This document shows positions 42,336 through 51,459 of a DNA stretch of 64,000 bases, piece after piece. The notes beneath the pieces were generated by a model, which saw nothing but the letters and a program-made list of their open reading frames with translations, was not told the DNA's origin and made no database searches. The stretch is from Ornatilinea apprima (GTDB lineage Bacteria; Chloroflexota; Anaerolineae; Anaerolineales; Anaerolineaceae), in NCBI RefSeq assembly GCF_001306115.1, contig NZ_LGCL01000039.1, positions 1-64,000 on the forward strand. Reading direction: 5' to 3'. Each line of letters opens with the position of its first letter. Within the stretch, counting starts at the first letter, position 1. A program made the translations under genes and the position numbers.

Positions 42336-42366
42336 TTGTCTCGTATATGGTAAAAAGATATATAAT
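42336..42366 (+). promoter_or_regulatory. Promoter for the coiled-coil/SPFH gene pair
   Basis: TTGTCT (42336-42341) with TATATA at 17 bases (42359-42364) or TATAAT (42361-42366) at 19. About 47-54 bases upstream of the ATG at 42420, divergent from the pilin promoter. Confidence 0.55.
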
Positions 42367-42419
42367 GATTTTGTATGCAAATGAAAAAGTTCTACTGTTC
42401 TCTCAACATAGGAGGAGGA

Positions 42420-42950
42420 ATGAGCGATTTATTTGATCAGGTTACATCAGACCAGGATATATTCAAGAAGCTGCTGAGTAAAGTGCCTGGGTTTAAAGGG
42501 TACATTGAGCGAGAGAATCGACGGTCTTCTGATAAGCTTTTAAGAGGCATGGTCGCAGAACGCTATGAAGAACAATGGGGACGCATTTCAGGCTTGCAGC
42601 GTGATTTGATCAGTGAAGGCGGGCTGGTGTACATCGACGACCTGGAGAGCGCGGCTATCAAGCTCCGCCAGTTCATTGACCGTGTAAAAACTGCCACGTA
42701 TGGTTATGCGGGGCTTTTTGACGCCGTCAAGGTGCGCGAGGATGAGCTGCAGAAAATGTATCAGTATGATCTGAGTTTGCTGGATGGCGCAGAAGAAGTG
42801 AAGCGCGCAGTGGATAATGTGGAAGCGTCAATGGGCTCAGAAGGGCTGCCTGCCAGTATTCGCCATCTGACCAGCCTGGCGCAAAACATGGTGGAGCTTT
42901 TTAACCGCCGCGCTGAAGTGATTACGCAGGGCGAGGAACCCGCCGCTTAA
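42420..42950 (+). CDS. Unknown coiled-coil-rich protein paired with the SPFH gene
   Basis: 176 aa, mostly helical by composition, with no transmembrane segment. Likely coiled-coil stretches: RYEEQWGRISGLQRDLI, ESAAIKLRQFIDRVKTATYGYAGLFDAV and AEEVKRAVDNVEASMG. I do not recognise a family. The ATG at 42420 is chosen because GGAGGAGG lies just upstream; an in-frame extension adds non-conserved-looking sequence. It is followed 49 bases later by the SPFH gene on the same strand. An adaptor or partner role for the SPFH protein is inference from the pairing. Confidence 0.75.
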   Translation: MSDLFDQVTSDQDIFKKLLSKVPGFKGYIERENRRSSDKLLRGMVAERYEEQWGRISGLQRDLISEGGLVYIDDLESAAIKLRQFIDRVKTATYGYAGLFDAVKVREDELQKMYQYDLSLLDGAEEVKRAVDNVEASMGSEGLPASIRHLTSLAQNMVELFNRRAEVITQGEEPAA

Positions 42951-42999
42951 GGCAGCTTTTTCACAATAATACCTGGCTCAAACCAATTGGAGACGTAAA

Positions 43000-44049
43000 A
43001 TGGCAAGAATTTTTGATGTAGTTGAATATCCTAATGAGATGAAGGACGAGATCGTCCATCGTTTTCCTGAAACAGGCGTGGCGGACCTGCGAATTGGCTC
43101 GCAGGTGATCGTTCGCGAATCCCAGCAGGTGGTCTTCTTTCGGGACGGAAAGGCGTTGGATATATTCGGCCCCGGGCGGCACACGATTGTTACTGCCAAC
43201 GTTCCAAAATTGATTGATTTCATCGGCAAAGCCTTCAACGACCGGACTCCTTTCACCGCGGAAGTGTATTATGTTTCCATGAAGGAGTTCGCTGATCATA
43301 AATGGGGAACTCCTCAACCGATCATCGTGCGGAATCCGGGTATGGGCCTGGGCGTAGCGCTGCTGCAAGGGTTTGGCACTTACAGCTTCCAGGTTGCCGA
43401 CGCGCAGCAATTTATCACTCAGGTTGTGGGCGCGCAGGGCATTTATCGCATGAGCGATATTGAAAATCGCTTGCGGACGATGCTGCTTTCGAAATTACAA
43501 GATTTGTTGGGCGAGACTGCTGCGGCGAAGAGCGTTGTCGACCTGATTGGCCTGACAGAGGAACTTGGAGCAGGTGTGCGCGCCAAAGCGCAAGATGATT
43601 TTGCCGCGATTGGCTTGCTCTTGAAGAGCTTCTATATTGGCAATTTGAAGCCTTCATCAAAGTCTGCCGAGGAACTGCGGGCAATGGGTATGCTGGATAT
43701 GCAGACCTACACCCAGTTGCAGGCTGCTGACGCAATGCGTGACGCTGCTCAAAACCCGAGCGGCGGAGCAGGGCTGACCGCTGGAATTGGCGCAGGGATG
43801 GGAATTGGCAATGTGTTAGGCCAATCCCTTTCGGGGATGACCAACGCCGCTGCCGGCGCTGCTGCCGCATCGCAGAACGGTACGCCAGCGATGCCCGATG
43901 TGATGACGCCCGCTGAGGCCGCCGGAATTATGCGCGTGAGCGAAGAGGATGTGATTGCCGCGATTAACGCCGGTGACCTGAAGGCGCGAAAAATCGGCAG
44001 TGCTTTCCGAATCAGCAAGGCCGCGCTGGAAGATTTCTTGAAAGGCTAA
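43000..44049 (+). CDS. SPFH-domain protein with excisionase-type HTH tail
   Basis: 349 aa. About residues 20-225 look like an SPFH (stomatin/prohibitin) domain of the virion-core/YdjI type: RESQQVVFFRDGKALDIFGPGRHTI, IVRNPGMGLGVALLQGFGTYSFQV, DIENRLRTMLLSKLQDLLGE. No transmembrane segment. A Gly/Ala linker (about 248-298) follows, then MTPAEAAGIMRVSEEDVIAAINAGDLKARKIGSAFRISKAAL at 301-345, the pattern of small MerR/excisionase DNA-binding domains. Related SPFH proteins usually end in a zinc ribbon instead; a DNA-binding tail is unexpected. GGAG upstream. A scaffold that links a membrane or phage-like assembly to DNA is one idea. Confidence 0.78.
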   Translation: MARIFDVVEYPNEMKDEIVHRFPETGVADLRIGSQVIVRESQQVVFFRDGKALDIFGPGRHTIVTANVPKLIDFIGKAFNDRTPFTAEVYYVSMKEFADHKWGTPQPIIVRNPGMGLGVALLQGFGTYSFQVADAQQFITQVVGAQGIYRMSDIENRLRTMLLSKLQDLLGETAAAKSVVDLIGLTEELGAGVRAKAQDDFAAIGLLLKSFYIGNLKPSSKSAEELRAMGMLDMQTYTQLQAADAMRDAAQNPSGGAGLTAGIGAGMGIGNVLGQSLSGMTNAAAGAAAASQNGTPAMPDVMTPAEAAGIMRVSEEDVIAAINAGDLKARKIGSAFRISKAALEDFLKG

Positions 44050-44074
44050 CCTTCTTTATTTCACTGAAAAAATC

Positions 44075-44102
44075 GAAGAACAACTCGCGAGGGTTGTTCT
44101 TC
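44075..44102 (+). terminator. Stem-loop after the SPFH gene
   Basis: GAAGAACAAC / GTTGTTCTTC with an 8-base loop, 25 bases after the stop codon. Only a weak T-tract (CTCGTT) follows. Confidence 0.5.
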
Positions 44103-44130
44103 TCGTTAAAAAATATCTGGTAGCGAGCCA

Positions 44131-44139
44131 TGCTATAAT
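44131..44139 (+). promoter_or_regulatory. Extended -10 for sucCD
   Basis: TGCTATAAT, 58 bases before the sucC ATG. No recognisable -35. The same TGCTATAAT string occurs in the suf promoter. Confidence 0.5.
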
Positions 44140-44197
44140 CCTTAAAGATTTTGGAAGTATCGCAGCCACCTGCCCCCCTTTTTTACGAGGATAAAAA

Positions 44198-45352
44198 ATG
44201 CGGCTACAAGAATACCAATCCAAAAAAATCTTTCAAGCGTATGGCATTCCGATCCCGCGTGGTTGGGTAACCTCCATCGCGGGGGAGGCAAAGCAAATGG
44301 CGGAGGAGCTGGGCGGCAAGGTGGTAATAAAAGCCCAGGTGTTAATTGGCGGGCGAGGCAAAGCGGGGGGAATTCGCTTAGCAAAAAGCCCAAAAGAAGC
44401 CGAGGACCTCGCGACTATTGTATTGGGGATGGAACTCAAAGGTCTGCCAGTGCGCAGAGTGCTGGTGGATGAAGCCGTGCGAATTGACAAAGAGTTCTAT
44501 CTTGGGATCACAGTGGATCGCATTCGCAAAATGCCAGTCATGATCGCCTCGGGAGCGGGAGGGGGCGATATTGAGCAAACAGCCCATCAGAACCCGGAAA
44601 AAATTTTTACCACCACCATTGATCCTCTCATTGGGCTGGCGGATTATAAAATTCGCGATTTAATCACCGGAATTGATCTTCCATATAAGCATTGGAAAGA
44701 ATTTATTAAGATTGCGCATAGCTTATGGAAAGTATTCCTTGATTATGATGCCACTTTGGCTGAGATTAATCCGTTGGTGCTTTCCAAGGACGAACGCTTA
44801 CTTGCTCTGGATGGCAAGATGATTCTGGATGATAACGCGCATTTCCGGCATCAAGAATTTTCTGAGCTGCGCGATCCGGATTATGAAAACGCTTCTGCCA
44901 GAGAAGCACACAAATATGGGCTGGCTTATGTCAAGCTGGATGGGAATATTGGCTGCCTGGTTAATGGCGCCGGCTTGGCTATGGCGACCATGGATATTGT
45001 TCAATACTTCGGCGGTTTGCCGGCAAATTTCTTGGATATTGGAGGAGGGGCAAGCGCTGAGAAGGTGAGCGCGGCTTTTCGCATTCTGCTGGCGGATCCG
45101 CAGGTTAAAGTTGTGCTAGTGAACATTTTTGGCGGCATTACCCGCTGCGATGAGGTGGCAAAGGGCATATTAAGCACCATCGCTGAACTGAAACCGGCTG
45201 TGCCGATAGTGGTGCGGCTGGTTGGCACCAATGCCGGAGAGGGTTTGGAGTTACTAAGAGCGGCCAATATGATCACCGCAGAGACCCTGGTAGAATCGGT
45301 ACAAAAAACGATGGATGTGATCCAAGGAGGGTGGAGTGGGGATATTCATTAA
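44198..45352 (+). CDS. sucC: Succinate-CoA ligase beta subunit
   Basis: 384 aa. Binds ADP or GDP and succinate in the reversible conversion of succinyl-CoA to succinate. Features: [22 protein letters not shown] at the start (ATP-grasp domain), [37 protein letters not shown], and in the C-terminal domain [15 protein letters not shown] and [11 protein letters not shown]. Overlaps sucD by 17 bases, with which it forms the enzyme. AGGATAAAAA precedes the ATG. Confidence 0.95.
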   Translation: MRLQEYQSKKIFQAYGIPIPRGWVTSIAGEAKQMAEELGGKVVIKAQVLIGGRGKAGGIRLAKSPKEAEDLATIVLGMELKGLPVRRVLVDEAVRIDKEFYLGITVDRIRKMPVMIASGAGGGDIEQTAHQNPEKIFTTTIDPLIGLADYKIRDLITGIDLPYKHWKEFIKIAHSLWKVFLDYDATLAEINPLVLSKDERLLALDGKMILDDNAHFRHQEFSELRDPDYENASAREAHKYGLAYVKLDGNIGCLVNGAGLAMATMDIVQYFGGLPANFLDIGGGASAEKVSAAFRILLADPQVKVVLVNIFGGITRCDEVAKGILSTIAELKPAVPIVVRLVGTNAGEGLELLRAANMITAETLVESVQKTMDVIQGGWSGDIH

Positions 45353-46202
45353 CCGCCAAACTAGAGTGATGGTTCAGGGGATTACTGGTTACCAGGGAAG
45401 TTTTCATACCCAAAAAATGATTGAATATGGAACGTGTGTCGTCGCCGGGGTTACGCCAGGTCGGGGCGGTGAATGGGTGATGGAGAATAAAGTTCCGGTG
45501 TTTGAATCGGTTAAAGTGGCCAAAGAGGCCACTGGCGCGGACGCGTCGGTTATTTTTGTGCCAGCCCGGTTTGCCACCGATGCAATTCTTGAGGCTATTG
45601 ATGCCAAGGTTGGCCTGATTGTTTGTATCACCGATGGAATTCCTACCCAGGATATGATGCGTATTTGCAGTTACCTTAAGGATAAAGACTGCCGCCTGAT
45701 AGGACCGAATTGCCCCGGAATCTTAACTCCTGGAGAAGCCAAACTGGGTATTATTCCCGGTGATATTTCATTGGCCGGGAATGTGGGCGTGGTTTCACGA
45801 TCCGGCACTCTGACTTATGAAGTTTTATACGCATTAAAACGATTTGGGGTAGGGGTAAGCTCTTGCGTTGGCATCGGCGGTGATCTGATTCTGGGAACAG
45901 GATTTGTGGATGTGCTGGATCTGTTTGAAGCCGATCCGCACACCGATCAGGTGGTGTTGATTGGTGAGATTGGTGGAAATGAAGAAGAAGCGGCTGCCGA
46001 TTTTATTGCCAGTCGCATGACCAAGCCTGTAATCGCTTTTATCGCCGGAAAGACGGCCCCGGCCGATAAACGCATGGGGCATGCCGGCGCGATCATTGAA
46101 GGTGATCGCGGATTGGCTATGGAAAAGATTCGTTCGCTTGAAAACGCCGGTGTCAAAGTGGTTGATCATCCAGAAGAAATTCCATTGTTGCTACGGGACT
46201 AA
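45336..46202 (+). CDS. sucD: Succinate-CoA ligase alpha subunit
   Basis: 288 aa. Carries the phosphohistidine. CoA-binding fold: [23 protein letters not shown] at the start; [20 protein letters not shown]; and [12 protein letters not shown], containing the active-site His. Start is GTG 45336 (AAGGAGG upstream, 5 bases). The two-gene set suggests part of the TCA cycle or substrate-level phosphorylation; neighbouring TCA genes are not present. Confidence 0.95.
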   Translation: MGIFINRQTRVMVQGITGYQGSFHTQKMIEYGTCVVAGVTPGRGGEWVMENKVPVFESVKVAKEATGADASVIFVPARFATDAILEAIDAKVGLIVCITDGIPTQDMMRICSYLKDKDCRLIGPNCPGILTPGEAKLGIIPGDISLAGNVGVVSRSGTLTYEVLYALKRFGVGVSSCVGIGGDLILGTGFVDVLDLFEADPHTDQVVLIGEIGGNEEEAAADFIASRMTKPVIAFIAGKTAPADKRMGHAGAIIEGDRGLAMEKIRSLENAGVKVVDHPEEIPLLLRD

Positions 46203-46205
46203 AAA

Positions 46206-46239
46206 AAACGGCACGATTGGATGTCCTTTCGTGCCGTTT
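46206..46239. terminator. Bidirectional terminator between sucD and acpP
   Basis: 11-bp stem AAACGGCACGA / TCGTGCCGTTT, flanked by A-rich and T-containing sequence. It serves convergent genes. Confidence 0.8.
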
Positions 46240-46260
46240 GTGGACTTCAAAACCAGCGGG

Positions 46261-46497
46261 TCAGGCTTTGGCTTTGTCGATAAATTCCACCGCGTCTTTG
46301 ACGTTCTTAATTTTCCGGGCGTCTTCGTCTGAGATATTGATATCAAATTTCTCGCAGAACCCGTCGATAAGGAAGAACTGATCCATCGAATCCGCTTGCA
46401 GGTCTTCAATAAAGCGGGTTTCCATGGACAGATCTTTACCATCAATTTTCATGACTTCAACGATTACTTCTTTCACAGCTTCAAAGGTGTCACCCAT
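46261..46497 (-). CDS. acpP: Acyl carrier protein
   Basis: 78 aa, acidic four-helix carrier. The phosphopantetheine serine is in ADSMDQ (family norm DSLD), followed by FFLIDGFCEKFDINISDEDARKI. ATG 46497 is chosen because AGGAGG stands just upstream. It is a stand-alone gene, far from any fatty acid synthase cluster. A serine-palmitoyltransferase-like gene sits 2.4 kb away on the other strand, so use as its donor is possible, but the usual role in fatty acid synthesis is more likely. Confidence 0.93.
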   Translation of the reverse strand: MGDTFEAVKEVIVEVMKIDGKDLSMETRFIEDLQADSMDQFFLIDGFCEKFDINISDEDARKIKNVKDAVEFIDKAKA

Positions 46498-46646
46498 TCT
46501 TTCCTCCTGATCATATTTTTCCTGGCGATTTGATTTTAATGCCACTCCCAGTTCTGTCAAGTCCTTCTCAGGCAATTTCAATTTATGACAACAAGGCTGG
46601 TGTTTCTATCCCTATAATTTTACCGGAAAATCGTTGCTGCTTTTGG

Positions 46647-46652
46647 TATACT
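46647..46652 (+). promoter_or_regulatory. -10 element for fni
   Basis: TATACT, 45 bases before the fni ATG. No good -35 box is seen. Confidence 0.35.
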
Positions 46653-46697
46653 GGGTAAAACCCAGTTATTGATCCTAAGTTATGGCGACGAGGCAAA

Positions 46698-47741
46698 ATG
46701 GAAGATTCTGCTCTATTGTCCAACCGCAAGGCTGATCATATTCGCATTAACCTGGCAGAAGATGTATCTTCCTCCCGGACTAACGGACTTGAAGAATACC
46801 AATTCACGCATTGCGCGCTGCCGGAAATTGATTTTCAGCACATTCAGACGGCGCAAGAGTGCTTTGGGCGGGAGTTGGCTTTGCCGATACTGATTTCGTC
46901 GATGACTGGCGGGACAGATGAGGCGGCTCGGATTAACTCCGATCTGGCCGAGGTGGCCCAGGCTTGTGGACTGGCAATGGGGGTTGGCTCACAGCGGGTT
47001 GGCTTGCGCGATGCAAAAACACAGGACTCCTTCAGGGTGAGAAAAATCGCGCCCTCTATTTTGCTTTTTGCTAATATTGGGGCAGTGCAGCTCAACTACG
47101 GTTACCAGGTTGATGATTGCCGGCGGGTGGTGGAGATGATTGAAGCGGACGCGCTGTACCTGCACTTAAACCCCTTGCAGGAAGCACTACAGCCTGAAGG
47201 CGATACGAATTTCTCAGGGTTGCTGAAGAAGATCGAAGCAGTCTGCCGGGCTTTGGCTGTGCCCGTGTTCGTGAAAGAGGTCGGTTGGGGAATCTCCGGG
47301 CAGGTGGCTGCCCAACTGGCCAGAGCCGGGGTGAGCGGGATCGATGTGGCTGGCGCGGGTGGGACTTCCTGGTCGGAGGTGGAAAAGCACCGCATGACAG
47401 ACCCTATAAGGGCGAAGGTGGCTGGCGCGTTCCGTGGCTGGGGCATTTCCACTGCAGCGTCTTTGGTGCAGGTGAAGGAATCTGCGCCCGATCTGTTCTT
47501 GATCGCTTCCGGAGGACTGCGGAGCGGTATGGATATTGCCAAATGCATCGCTCTGGGCGCGCTGGCTGGGGGATTGGCTGGCCCATTTTTGAAGGCAATT
47601 GTTCAATCGCAGCAAACCGCGATGAAGCTGGTTGAGGAACTTTCGCTTGAATTACGGGTTTGTATGTTTGCGGCAGGCGCGCAGGATATTCAAAGTTTAC
47701 AAAATACACCGTTAATGAAAATTGATAAAGGGATGCTATGA
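46698..47741 (+). CDS. fni: Isopentenyl-diphosphate isomerase, type 2
   Basis: 347 aa, FMN-dependent enzyme. Interconverts isopentenyl and dimethylallyl diphosphate. Motifs: NRKADHIRINLAEDV, PILISSMTGGTDEAARINSDLAEVA, MGVGSQRVGL, KEVGWGISGQVAAQLARAGVSGIDVAGAGGTSW, and ASGGLRSGMDIAKCIALGA. Its end overlaps the next gene (ATGA), so isoprenoid supply and chain elongation are coupled. Confidence 0.95.
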   Translation: MEDSALLSNRKADHIRINLAEDVSSSRTNGLEEYQFTHCALPEIDFQHIQTAQECFGRELALPILISSMTGGTDEAARINSDLAEVAQACGLAMGVGSQRVGLRDAKTQDSFRVRKIAPSILLFANIGAVQLNYGYQVDDCRRVVEMIEADALYLHLNPLQEALQPEGDTNFSGLLKKIEAVCRALAVPVFVKEVGWGISGQVAAQLARAGVSGIDVAGAGGTSWSEVEKHRMTDPIRAKVAGAFRGWGISTAASLVQVKESAPDLFLIASGGLRSGMDIAKCIALGALAGGLAGPFLKAIVQSQQTAMKLVEELSLELRVCMFAAGAQDIQSLQNTPLMKIDKGML

Positions 47742-48751
47742 ACCTGAGTGATTACTTTTCCGCCTATTTACCAGCTGTTGAAAATGAGCTGAAATTGGCG
47801 GTGTACCAGTTTGTGCCCGATCAGTTTGCTGAGTTTCGGGGAATGTTGACCTATCACATGGGCTGGGAAGGTGAAGGTGCCGGACCTTCCGCTCAGGGAA
47901 AGCGGCTGCGGCCACTGCTGGTCTTACTGGCATGCGAGGCCTGCGGTGGAGAGTGGAAAAAAGCACTGCCGGCTGCCGCGGCAGTTGAGCTACTGCATAA
48001 TTTCTCGCTGATCCATGATGATGTGGAAGATCAGGGCGAGACGCGCCGGGGGCGTTTGACGGTTTGGGCGAAGTGGGGTGAGGCTCACGCGATTAATGCC
48101 GGCGATTTGCTGTTCTCTGTGGCCAACGCGGAAATGCTGCGCTTGCAAGAGACCACCGGCTACCACACCGCCCTGGAAGCGATGAACCTGTTTCAACGCA
48201 CCTGCATTCATTTGACGGCCGGGCAGTACCTTGATATGTCGTATGAAAAGCAAGATTCCGTTCAGATGGAAGATTATTGGCCAATGATTGAGGGCAAAAC
48301 TTCGGCCTTGCTGGCTTGCTGCGCGGAGCTGGGTGCTCTTTGCGGTGGCGCAAAGCCTACGGTTCGTGAGAAGTTGGGCGAATTTGCAAAAAATCTGGGT
48401 CTGGCTTTCCAGGTTCAAGATGATTGGCTGGGCATCTGGGGGGATTCTGCGCTGACGGGAAAGTCAAGTGCCAGCGACCTGGTTACGGGAAAAAAGACAC
48501 TGCCAGTTCTGTATGGGTTGAAGCACTGCCCGGGTTTTGCACAGCTGTGGGGAAATAAACCGGTGCCTCCTCAAGAAGCTGAAAGCGCGGCCGCCATGTT
48601 GCGAGATGAAGGGGCTGAAAGCTACACTCTGACTGAATCAAGCCGTTTGACGGACCTGGCCATGAGCGCGCTTGCTGAAGCGGCTTTAACTAATGATGCC
48701 GGTAAAGCGATAGAAGCCATGGCTCTCAATTTGGTGAACCGAAAAGCATAG
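47738..48751 (+). CDS. Polyprenyl/geranylgeranyl diphosphate synthase family protein
   Basis: 337 aa, trans-isoprenyl diphosphate synthase. First Asp-rich motif IHDDVEDQGETRRG (DDxxD present); KRLRPLLVLLACEA before it. The second Asp-rich region reads FQVQDDWLGIWGD, so the second motif is less regular (DDWLG instead of DDxxD). Product chain length cannot be told. Overlaps fni (ATGA), AAGGGATG upstream. A terminator follows. Confidence 0.88.
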   Translation: MNLSDYFSAYLPAVENELKLAVYQFVPDQFAEFRGMLTYHMGWEGEGAGPSAQGKRLRPLLVLLACEACGGEWKKALPAAAAVELLHNFSLIHDDVEDQGETRRGRLTVWAKWGEAHAINAGDLLFSVANAEMLRLQETTGYHTALEAMNLFQRTCIHLTAGQYLDMSYEKQDSVQMEDYWPMIEGKTSALLACCAELGALCGGAKPTVREKLGEFAKNLGLAFQVQDDWLGIWGDSALTGKSSASDLVTGKKTLPVLYGLKHCPGFAQLWGNKPVPPQEAESAAAMLRDEGAESYTLTESSRLTDLAMSALAEAALTNDAGKAIEAMALNLVNRKA

Positions 48752-48758
48752 TTCCACT

Positions 48759-48789
48759 CCGGAGCGCGCGAGAACCCGCTCCGGTTTTT
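48759..48789 (+). terminator. Terminator after the prenyl synthase gene
   Basis: CCGGAGCG / CGCTCCGG stem (8 bp), followed by TTTTTC. Confidence 0.82.
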
Positions 48790-48816
48790 CATTCTAATAT
48801 AAGCTTAATCACGGGG

Positions 48817-48822
48817 TATAAT
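48817..48822 (+). promoter_or_regulatory. -10 element for the SPT-like gene
   Basis: TATAAT, 85 bases before the ATG at 48908. No clear -35. The leader contains two runs of eight to nine T's and a small TTGGC/GCCAA stem between them. Confidence 0.45.
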
Positions 48823-48907
48823 TCTCCAGATTATTTTTTTTTGGCTATCTCATTTTTTTTGGCCAAATCTTTTCAACCCGTTTTTTCATTATTATGGAGG
48901 CGTTGTA

Positions 48908-50086
48908 ATGGATATCTTTGAAAAGTGTTTTAGCTACACAACGGTAAAGGAGGCGATTAAGGAAGGGTTCTATCCATTTTTCATTCCCTTATCTGAAAAC
49001 GAGGGAACAGAAGTGGAGTATCGCGGTCATCGGTTAATTATGTGTGGTTCGAATAATTATTTGGGGTTGACAACTCACCCTAAAGTCCGCGAAGCTGCCA
49101 TTGAAGCCATTCGCAGGTTTGGAACAAGCTGCACCGGTTCTCGCTTTTTGAATGGCACGCTGGAAATGCACGAACAATTGGAAGCTGAACTGGCAGAATG
49201 GGTTGGCAAGCCGGCTGCGTTGACTTTTTCGACGGGTATGCAAGTGAACTTGGGGACGGTCTCAGCGCTGGTTGGCCGGGATGATATTGTCATCCTGGAC
49301 AAAGATGATCATGCCAGCATTGTTGATGGGGCGAGATTGGGCTATGGGAAAATTCAGCGCTTCCGCCACAACGACATGGAGCATCTGGAATGTGTATTGA
49401 AAGGGCTTCCTGACAATGCAGGCAAACTCATCGTGGTGGATGGACTTTTCTCTATGGAAGGCGACCTGGCTCCCCTGGATGAAATGACCGTAATCGCGAA
49501 GAAATACAACGCCCGTCTGATGGTAGATGACGCGCACGGTATGGGTGTAAACGGCGGGGGGCACGGCACAGCCTGGCAATTTGGGGTGACTGATCAGGTA
49601 GACTTGATTATGTCGACCTTCAGTAAATCATTCGCGTCGTTGGGTGGCTTTGTGGCCGGAGACGCAGATGTGATTGATTATGTTAAGCATCACGCGCGGG
49701 CGTTGATTTTCAGCGCGAGCATGCCGCCCGCAAACACCGCCGCCGCGCTGGCTGCCCTGGATGTGATGCGCCAAGAGCCGGATCTGGCGGCGCGGGTAAA
49801 CGCTAACGCGGAAAAGATTCGCAATGGTTTGAAAAGCCTCGGGTTTAACACCGGCCGTTCAGTTACGCCAGTTGTGCCGGTGATTATTGGGGATGACCAA
49901 TTGACTTTCCTCACCTGGAAATCGCTGTTCGAAGAAGGTGTGTTTGTCAACCCGGTCATTTCTCCGGCGGTTGCCCCAGGCCACCAGCTTCTCCGCACCA
50001 GCTATATGGCGACTCACACCGATGAGCAATTGGACAAGGTGTTGGGCATTTTTGAAAAAGTAGGAAAACAGGTCGGTTTGATCTAA
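48908..50086 (+). CDS. Alpha-oxoamine synthase, serine palmitoyltransferase-like
   Basis: 392 aa, PLP-dependent. PLP lysine is K240 (STFSKSFASLGG); H135 (DDHASIVDG) and D208/H210 (VDDAHGMGV) fit the family. The middle reads GTSCTGSRFLNGTLEMHEQLE and FSASMPPANTAAA, a pattern I know from bacterial serine palmitoyltransferases, but close homologues also include 8-amino-7-oxononanoate and KBL-type synthases. The reaction couples an amino acid with an acyl-CoA or acyl-ACP. GGAGG is seven bases from the ATG. Sphingolipid synthesis by this organism is inference and other biosynthesis genes for it are not in the window. Confidence 0.82.
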   Translation: MDIFEKCFSYTTVKEAIKEGFYPFFIPLSENEGTEVEYRGHRLIMCGSNNYLGLTTHPKVREAAIEAIRRFGTSCTGSRFLNGTLEMHEQLEAELAEWVGKPAALTFSTGMQVNLGTVSALVGRDDIVILDKDDHASIVDGARLGYGKIQRFRHNDMEHLECVLKGLPDNAGKLIVVDGLFSMEGDLAPLDEMTVIAKKYNARLMVDDAHGMGVNGGGHGTAWQFGVTDQVDLIMSTFSKSFASLGGFVAGDADVIDYVKHHARALIFSASMPPANTAAALAALDVMRQEPDLAARVNANAEKIRNGLKSLGFNTGRSVTPVVPVIIGDDQLTFLTWKSLFEEGVFVNPVISPAVAPGHQLLRTSYMATHTDEQLDKVLGIFEKVGKQVGLI

Positions 50087-50112
50087 TCTTCTGAGATCGA
50101 ATGAGCACCTTT

Positions 50113-50147
50113 CAGCGCGGCGAACAATTGAACAGTTCGTCGCGCTG
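50113..50147 (+). terminator. Stem-loop after the SPT-like gene
   Basis: CAGCGCG-G-CGAAC paired with GTTCG-T-CGCGCTG (13 positions, one G/T pair). Only a short T-stretch follows. Confidence 0.5.
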
Positions 50148-50250
50148 ACATTTATCGGTGGTTGTGTGAATGGGCGGGCATCGGTTACAATCGGTAGAAT
50201 GTTCGATTTCCGAGATGATTAATCTGCATTGCCGATCCATGGGAGTTGTG

Positions 50251-51459
50251 GTGAAAGAAATTATTGTTCTTTTTGATATGGACAACGTGTTACTGACACC
50301 GGGTGGGTACCGGATGGCTTTTCGGGATGCTCTTCGTTATCGTTTGAGCAAGGGCGGAGTGGCTGATCGAATTCCTTTGGAAAGCCTGCCAGAAATTTTT
50401 GAATCGGTGGGTGTGACCAATGAGTGGGATATGATGGCGGTTACTCTTGCCGTTCTGGTAGATGACCTGCTGGCGCACAAGGATGAGTTCCCGTCTCTGA
50501 TCAGTTTAGAAGATTGTGTTGAATGGCTCGCTTCGCTGCCCGCGGATCGCTTCGCGGTTGATTACCGAAGCAAGATCAGGGGAGTTGTGAAACACGCCGC
50601 GCCCGGCAAACCGGTTTCGCTTTCTATTTACCATGCCTGCCGGGAGGATTCAACCAATTCACTGTTGCCCAATTTGAAACAGCAGGAATATTTTGCCAGC
50701 AGTTTGTTGGCTCATACACCGGATGTGTATCAATCCAGCCTGACGCGCATGTTCCAGAACCTGATTTTGGGCAGTAAACAATTTGAGGCGGCTTATCACC
50801 TGCCGGCTGAAGTTCAATGCGATAGTTACCTGGATATGTATGACCATTCGAACCTGTCACCGGAGAATCGTGATTGGGTTTTAAGCCAGGCTTCTTCTGG
50901 ACTGATCCATCCGGTATTATTTACTGCCCGCCCTTCTTACCCTCCCAGGGGCGTTGAGCTTCCGGAGCGCACGCTCTATTCGCCAGAAGCGGAAGCGGGG
51001 GCGAGGCTGGTTGGGTTGGGGAGTCTGCCTTTGATTGGAATGGGAAGTATGGAATACATGGCCGGGAAGGCAGGAAAAAGCCTGAATGAGCTGTTAAAAC
51101 CAAACGTTTTTCATGCCGTTGCCGCGGTGCTTGCGTCTGTTTATAATGATGATCTAAAGTCGCTGTACGCGGCGTATCACTGGTGTTTTGCTGGACAGGT
51201 TGGCAAGATGGATAAGGAATGGGATCTCCCGCTTGAAGTTCATGTGTTTGAAGATTCTCCCGGCGGCGTGCGAGCAGCCATTGGCGCGGTGGATCTCTTC
51301 CGGCAACGCGGTTTGGACTGTCAATTGGTGATATGGGGTGTCGCGGATCATCCCGATAAACAGTCTAGTCTGGAAAAATTGGGTGGGCGCGTTTTTCCTT
51401 GTTTCGATGCGGCATTGGGAGCATTTCGGCAAATGGTAAACAATAATGGGAATGATTGA
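50251..51459 (+). CDS. HAD-superfamily-like protein of unknown role
   Basis: 402 aa. The N-terminus has the HAD nucleophile motif LFDMDNVL (D9, D11). Later LFTARPSYPPRG may be motif II, and HVFEDSPGGVRAAIGAVDLF near 350 resembles motif IV (E/D-D). The spacing is far longer than in simple HAD phosphatases, so there is a large insert or cap. No known family is recognised. I choose GTG 50251 because GGGAG is spaced five bases away; the ATG at 50239 would add four residues. The end overlaps the methyltransferase start by 14 bases. It may be cotranscribed with the SPT-like gene; substrate is unknown. Confidence 0.65.
   Translation: MKEIIVLFDMDNVLLTPGGYRMAFRDALRYRLSKGGVADRIPLESLPEIFESVGVTNEWDMMAVTLAVLVDDLLAHKDEFPSLISLEDCVEWLASLPADRFAVDYRSKIRGVVKHAAPGKPVSLSIYHACREDSTNSLLPNLKQQEYFASSLLAHTPDVYQSSLTRMFQNLILGSKQFEAAYHLPAEVQCDSYLDMYDHSNLSPENRDWVLSQASSGLIHPVLFTARPSYPPRGVELPERTLYSPEAEAGARLVGLGSLPLIGMGSMEYMAGKAGKSLNELLKPNVFHAVAAVLASVYNDDLKSLYAAYHWCFAGQVGKMDKEWDLPLEVHVFEDSPGGVRAAIGAVDLFRQRGLDCQLVIWGVADHPDKQSSLEKLGGRVFPCFDAALGAFRQMVNNNGND

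Noticed and set aside
50113..50147. tRNA-like structure with a GTTCG element
   Set aside because: It is a simple 13-position hairpin without cloverleaf arms or a CCA-like end.
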